A program made the position numbers and the translations under genes. The notes below the pieces were generated by a model, which was given only the letters and a program-made list of their open reading frames with translations, was not told the DNA's origin and ran no database searches. Shown piece by piece: positions 7,601-8,928 of a stretch of DNA of 8,928 nt (position 1 is the first letter of the stretch; the number at the start of each line of letters is the position of its first letter). This DNA is from an uncultured Amylibacter sp. (lineage in GTDB: Bacteria; Pseudomonadota; Alphaproteobacteria; Rhodobacterales; Rhodobacteraceae), in NCBI GenBank assembly GCA_938001995.1, contig CALLAV010000242.1, positions 1-8,928 on the forward strand, in the 5' to 3' direction.

Positions 7601-8928
7601 CCCTTCGGCCACATTGCCATCAAACAACGGTTTAATCCCGATCAACACCTTTCCAGGCATCACAGGCGCGGAGATCCGACGCTCAACTGGCCGCCCTGAT
7701 CCATCACGTAACCGCACCACGGCAGTCATCTCCAGCGGCTGGGCCACATCTTGCACTTGTGGCAGACGCAGGTTCAAAACCGCCGTGCCATCCGCTGCTG
7801 TTTCTCCACCCGTCACACTCTCGTATCGGGTGCGAAACACATCGTCCGCCGCGCCAAATCGATAGCCTTTGTACCCAGCCAATTCGCGCGCCGCAGACAG
7901 CTTTACTTCGCCTTCAATCTGCAAACCTGCCCCGACCGCACCAAACAAATACTTTGCATCAATCCGCAATTCGGGCGTGTCGGTCAGAACAAAAGGCCCA
8001 TCGCCCAGTGCCAGATCAAAGTCGATTTTCTCTGGCACGAAATCCTCGACCAGCACGCGCCGTTCTAGCAATGGCGACGCATCACGATCTGCGTATACGC
8101 GCAGTTTCCACGTGCCCCGCGCCGCATTTGCTGGCAAATCAAACGCGTTTACTGCGCCACCAGCACCAACAGCATTCGCCAAAACCCGCGTAAATCGCAC
8201 CCCGTCGGGGCGCACCAGGTCCAGCGTCAACGGCACGCCATCGATTGCATCCGCTGTGCCATTTCGTGCCAATAGTGTCGTATGCACCACTTCACCTGGA
8301 CGATACGCGCCACGATCTGTGGCCAGGAAAACGTCAATCGCTTTGGCAGGTTGACGCCCTTCAACACCACGATCAGACAGATCATATTCTGCTGCCGCCT
8401 GATCAATAAACGCATAATCTGCGCCGTTTTCCACAGTGATCAACGCAGGCGCGGAGCCGCCTGTTCCCAGCGCCAATCCTGCCGAAAACATCGCATATCC
8501 TTGCGCATCTGTAACCGCTTTGCCCAGCACAACATTCGACTTGCTGATCAAGCGCACTGTTGCACCTTCCATCGCATTTGCGCTGCGCAATGAACGTGCA
8601 AACACATGCAAACCATCGTTTCCCTTCATGGTGGAAATGCCAATGTCGGACACGATAAACCACTGCGTTGCCACCGTGTCTGGTTGTTTTTTAACGCCCG
8701 GACTCTTCGCTGTTAGGGCGTAAACACCCGCCTCAAAGGTTGTTAAAGCGTCAGCAATCGGCAGCGCCGTGGTCACCTCTTGGTTCAACGTGCGTTTCAC
8801 ATCCGCTGTACCGGTCCAGACTTCTTGGCCCAAATTCCCCGCCAGAAAATCCACATCCCAGCGCGAAATTGGTTTGCTGAACATTCCGTCCTGCACAGTG
8901 CGCAGCAGGTTGCGATCCCCAACACGGT
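4694..8928 (-). CDS. yfhM: Bacterial alpha-2-macroglobulin (thioester protease trap), N-terminus outside window
   Basis: This is a large periplasmic pan-protease inhibitor. Cleavage of a bait region triggers a conformational change that exposes an internal thioester, which then binds the attacking protease covalently. The frame stays open to the right edge (about 1,410 residues visible). The GTG at 8894-8896 is probably internal, because conserved family sequence (RVGDRNLLRTV) precedes it. The signal peptide or lipobox and several N-terminal domains are therefore not visible. Numbering from that GTG, the order is: TQWFIVSDIG near 77; an MG2/A2M_N domain with ATDRGAYRPGEVVH near 185-200; more macroglobulin domains; a Gly/Ser/Pro-rich likely bait region near 715-745; the central A2M domain (SFDMPDFNGTVRLMAVVWS); the thioester YPYGCTEQ with Cys959; the helical thioester domain (GAFGLWYPSSGDLWLDSYVTDFL near 1008); and a C-terminal MG10-like domain (NDPLPAGMEIDNP, AYILRAVSPGSFHHPAAVVEDMYRPDF). 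Cys959 is the only visible cysteine. The gene is coupled to pbpC. The family assignment is very secure, and periplasmic location is inferred from homologues. Confidence 0.96.
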   Translation of the reverse strand, partial: RVGDRNLLRTVQDGMFSKPISRWDVDFLAGNLGQEVWTGTADVKRTLNQEVTTALPIADALTTFEAGVYALTAKSPGVKKQPDTVATQWFIVSDIGISTMKGNDGLHVFARSLRSANAMEGATVRLISKSNVVLGKAVTDAQGYAMFSAGLALGTGGSAPALITVENGADYAFIDQAAAEYDLSDRGVEGRQPAKAIDVFLATDRGAYRPGEVVHTTLLARNGTADAIDGVPLTLDLVRPDGVRFTRVLANAVGAGGAVNAFDLPANAARGTWKLRVYADRDASPLLERRVLVEDFVPEKIDFDLALGDGPFVLTDTPELRIDAKYLFGAVGAGLQIEGEVKLSAARELAGYKGYRFGAADDVFRTRYESVTGGETAADGTAVLNLRLPQVQDVAQPLEMTAVVRLRDGSGRPVERRISAPVMPGKVLIGIKPLFDGNVAEGSEAGFEVIAVDANGARMDMPQVGWVLNRLKTRYQWYRQYGQWNYEPTTRRERIASGDVMLNAGEAAKIAAMVEWGEYELKLVHKGAQFAQSSLRFNAGWYASGGADDTPDLLEVAMDRAAYAIGDAATLRVVSRFDGVAQVSVLSDRLIETRSVAVSKGANEIALNVTDDWGAGAYVTASVVRAMDGGVNPSRALGLAFAKVDPGAKLLSAEFVNEAEAAPRGALDVALKVDGVAGDTAYVTIAAVDVGVLNLTGFKTPSPDGHYFGQRKLGVELRDVYGRLIDGSGDAGRLRSGGDSQASAGLQGPPPAEEVLAQFSGALTVGADGMVRHSFDMPDFNGTVRLMAVVWSGKGVGHAEQDVLVRDPVVLVANAPRFMTPGDQSRVRLEMTHAFGPTGDFEVTLGSTLGLSLAQSGTQNVTLSQGERAVLELPVTADLVGTQRFEVFVKTPDGKLLSKNINVPVQWNDPEIARQTRVTLAAGQALSMDVNMMAGLHDGTVRATLAVGPLARFDAPGLLTALDRYPYGCTEQVTSKAMPLLYFDQLSEALGLADKKRVAKRIDQAIVRVLGNQASNGAFGLWYPSSGDLWLDSYVTDFLSRARAQGYTVPDQAFEKALNNLRNRVNYAADFEDGGQDLAYALMVLAREGYAAIGDLRYYSDTRSDAFATALAQAQLGAALASYGDQGRADRMFRLAGARVADGERRLGWRSDYGTGLRDQAAVLSLAVDAGSDAIDLVSLADTVSRAPVARRSTQENMWSLLAVNALIKEGGAEGILLNGSTMNAPLVRTLSEDDLITGVALENSGDRETTAVVSVFGVPSEPEPAGGNGYKIEREYFTTEGDPATLESVAQNDRIVALIRVTPLRDTQARLMVNDPLPAGMEIDNPNLIAGGDIRALDWLDLNANVQNSEFRTDRFLAAVDWTGRKPFQMAYILRAVSPGSFHHPAAVVEDMYRPDFRARTDTGRVTIR
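6011..6022 (-). other. CTEQ thioester motif of the alpha-2-macroglobulin
   Basis: The minus-strand codons TGC ACC GAA CAA encode Cys-Thr-Glu-Gln. In thioester-type macroglobulins the Cys and Gln side chains condense into the reactive beta-cysteinyl-gamma-glutamyl bond. Tyrosines lie two and four residues before the Cys (YPYGC). From memory, a tyrosine at this place shields the thioester in the Salmonella homologue. The motif is complete, so this copy should be of the covalent-trapping type rather than the thioester-less bacterial subtype. Confidence 0.93.

Noticed and set aside
5699..8354. Several plus-strand frames of 80-205 codons antisense to the A2M
   Set aside because: All are shadows of the same minus-strand gene. 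The A2M frame is continuous, with family motifs before, between and after them.
8894..8896. GTG as the true start of the A2M gene
   Set aside because: The frame continues upstream to the window edge with family-like sequence, no signal peptide follows the GTG, and homologues are much longer at the N-terminus.
1..8928. A new defence island, mobile element, CRISPR array or RNA gene in the window
   Set aside because: No transposase, integrase, regularly spaced repeats, tRNA-like cloverleaf or rRNA-like sequence was seen. Apart from 74 bases and one spacer base, the whole window is accounted for by five recognisable protein genes.

Overview
The window is a compact, gene-dense stretch of bacterial chromosome. 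It is moderately GC-rich, with GC-favouring third codon positions. The protein styles (a GNG-type SDR, a DUF/COG4757-like hydrolase, an alpha-2-macroglobulin next to a PBP1C) suggest a Gram-negative alphaproteobacterium, probably a Rhodobacterales/Roseobacter-type organism. The phylum-level call is fairly secure from the envelope genes. The order-level call is an impression from protein style and was not tested.

Layout from left to right. (1) Positions 1-606, + strand: the C-terminal part of an alpha/beta hydrolase whose start lies left of the window. (2) 603-1754, - strand: a complete MFS transporter of the DHA1 drug-efflux type, meeting the hydrolase tail to tail with a 4-base overlap. (3) 1755-1828: a 74-base divergent intergenic region, the only real non-coding gap. 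(4) 1829-2638, + strand: a complete short-chain dehydrogenase/reductase with an enlarged glycine-rich loop. (5) 2640-4697, - strand: a complete penicillin-binding protein 1C (PBP1C), one base from the SDR stop. (6) 4694 to beyond 8928, - strand: a large alpha-2-macroglobulin (A2M) with an intact CTEQ thioester, upstream of pbpC and joined to it by an ATGA stop/start overlap. Its N-terminus lies right of the window.

The biologically coherent unit is the A2M-pbpC pair. In bacteria this pair is thought to act as an envelope defence module. The A2M traps and covalently captures foreign proteases in the periplasm, and PBP1C polymerises or repairs peptidoglycan where the wall has been breached. The overlapping start and stop imply co-translation. 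The other three genes (hydrolase, MFS pump, SDR) are generic accessory metabolism or efflux genes with no demonstrable link to the pair.

I found no RNA genes, insertion sequences, CRISPR arrays, prophage genes or obviously new multi-gene system. The most noteworthy details are in the A2M. The thioester cysteine is the only cysteine in about 1,410 visible residues, and no histidine follows it for roughly 400 residues. Small hairpins also sit across both convergent gene junctions.
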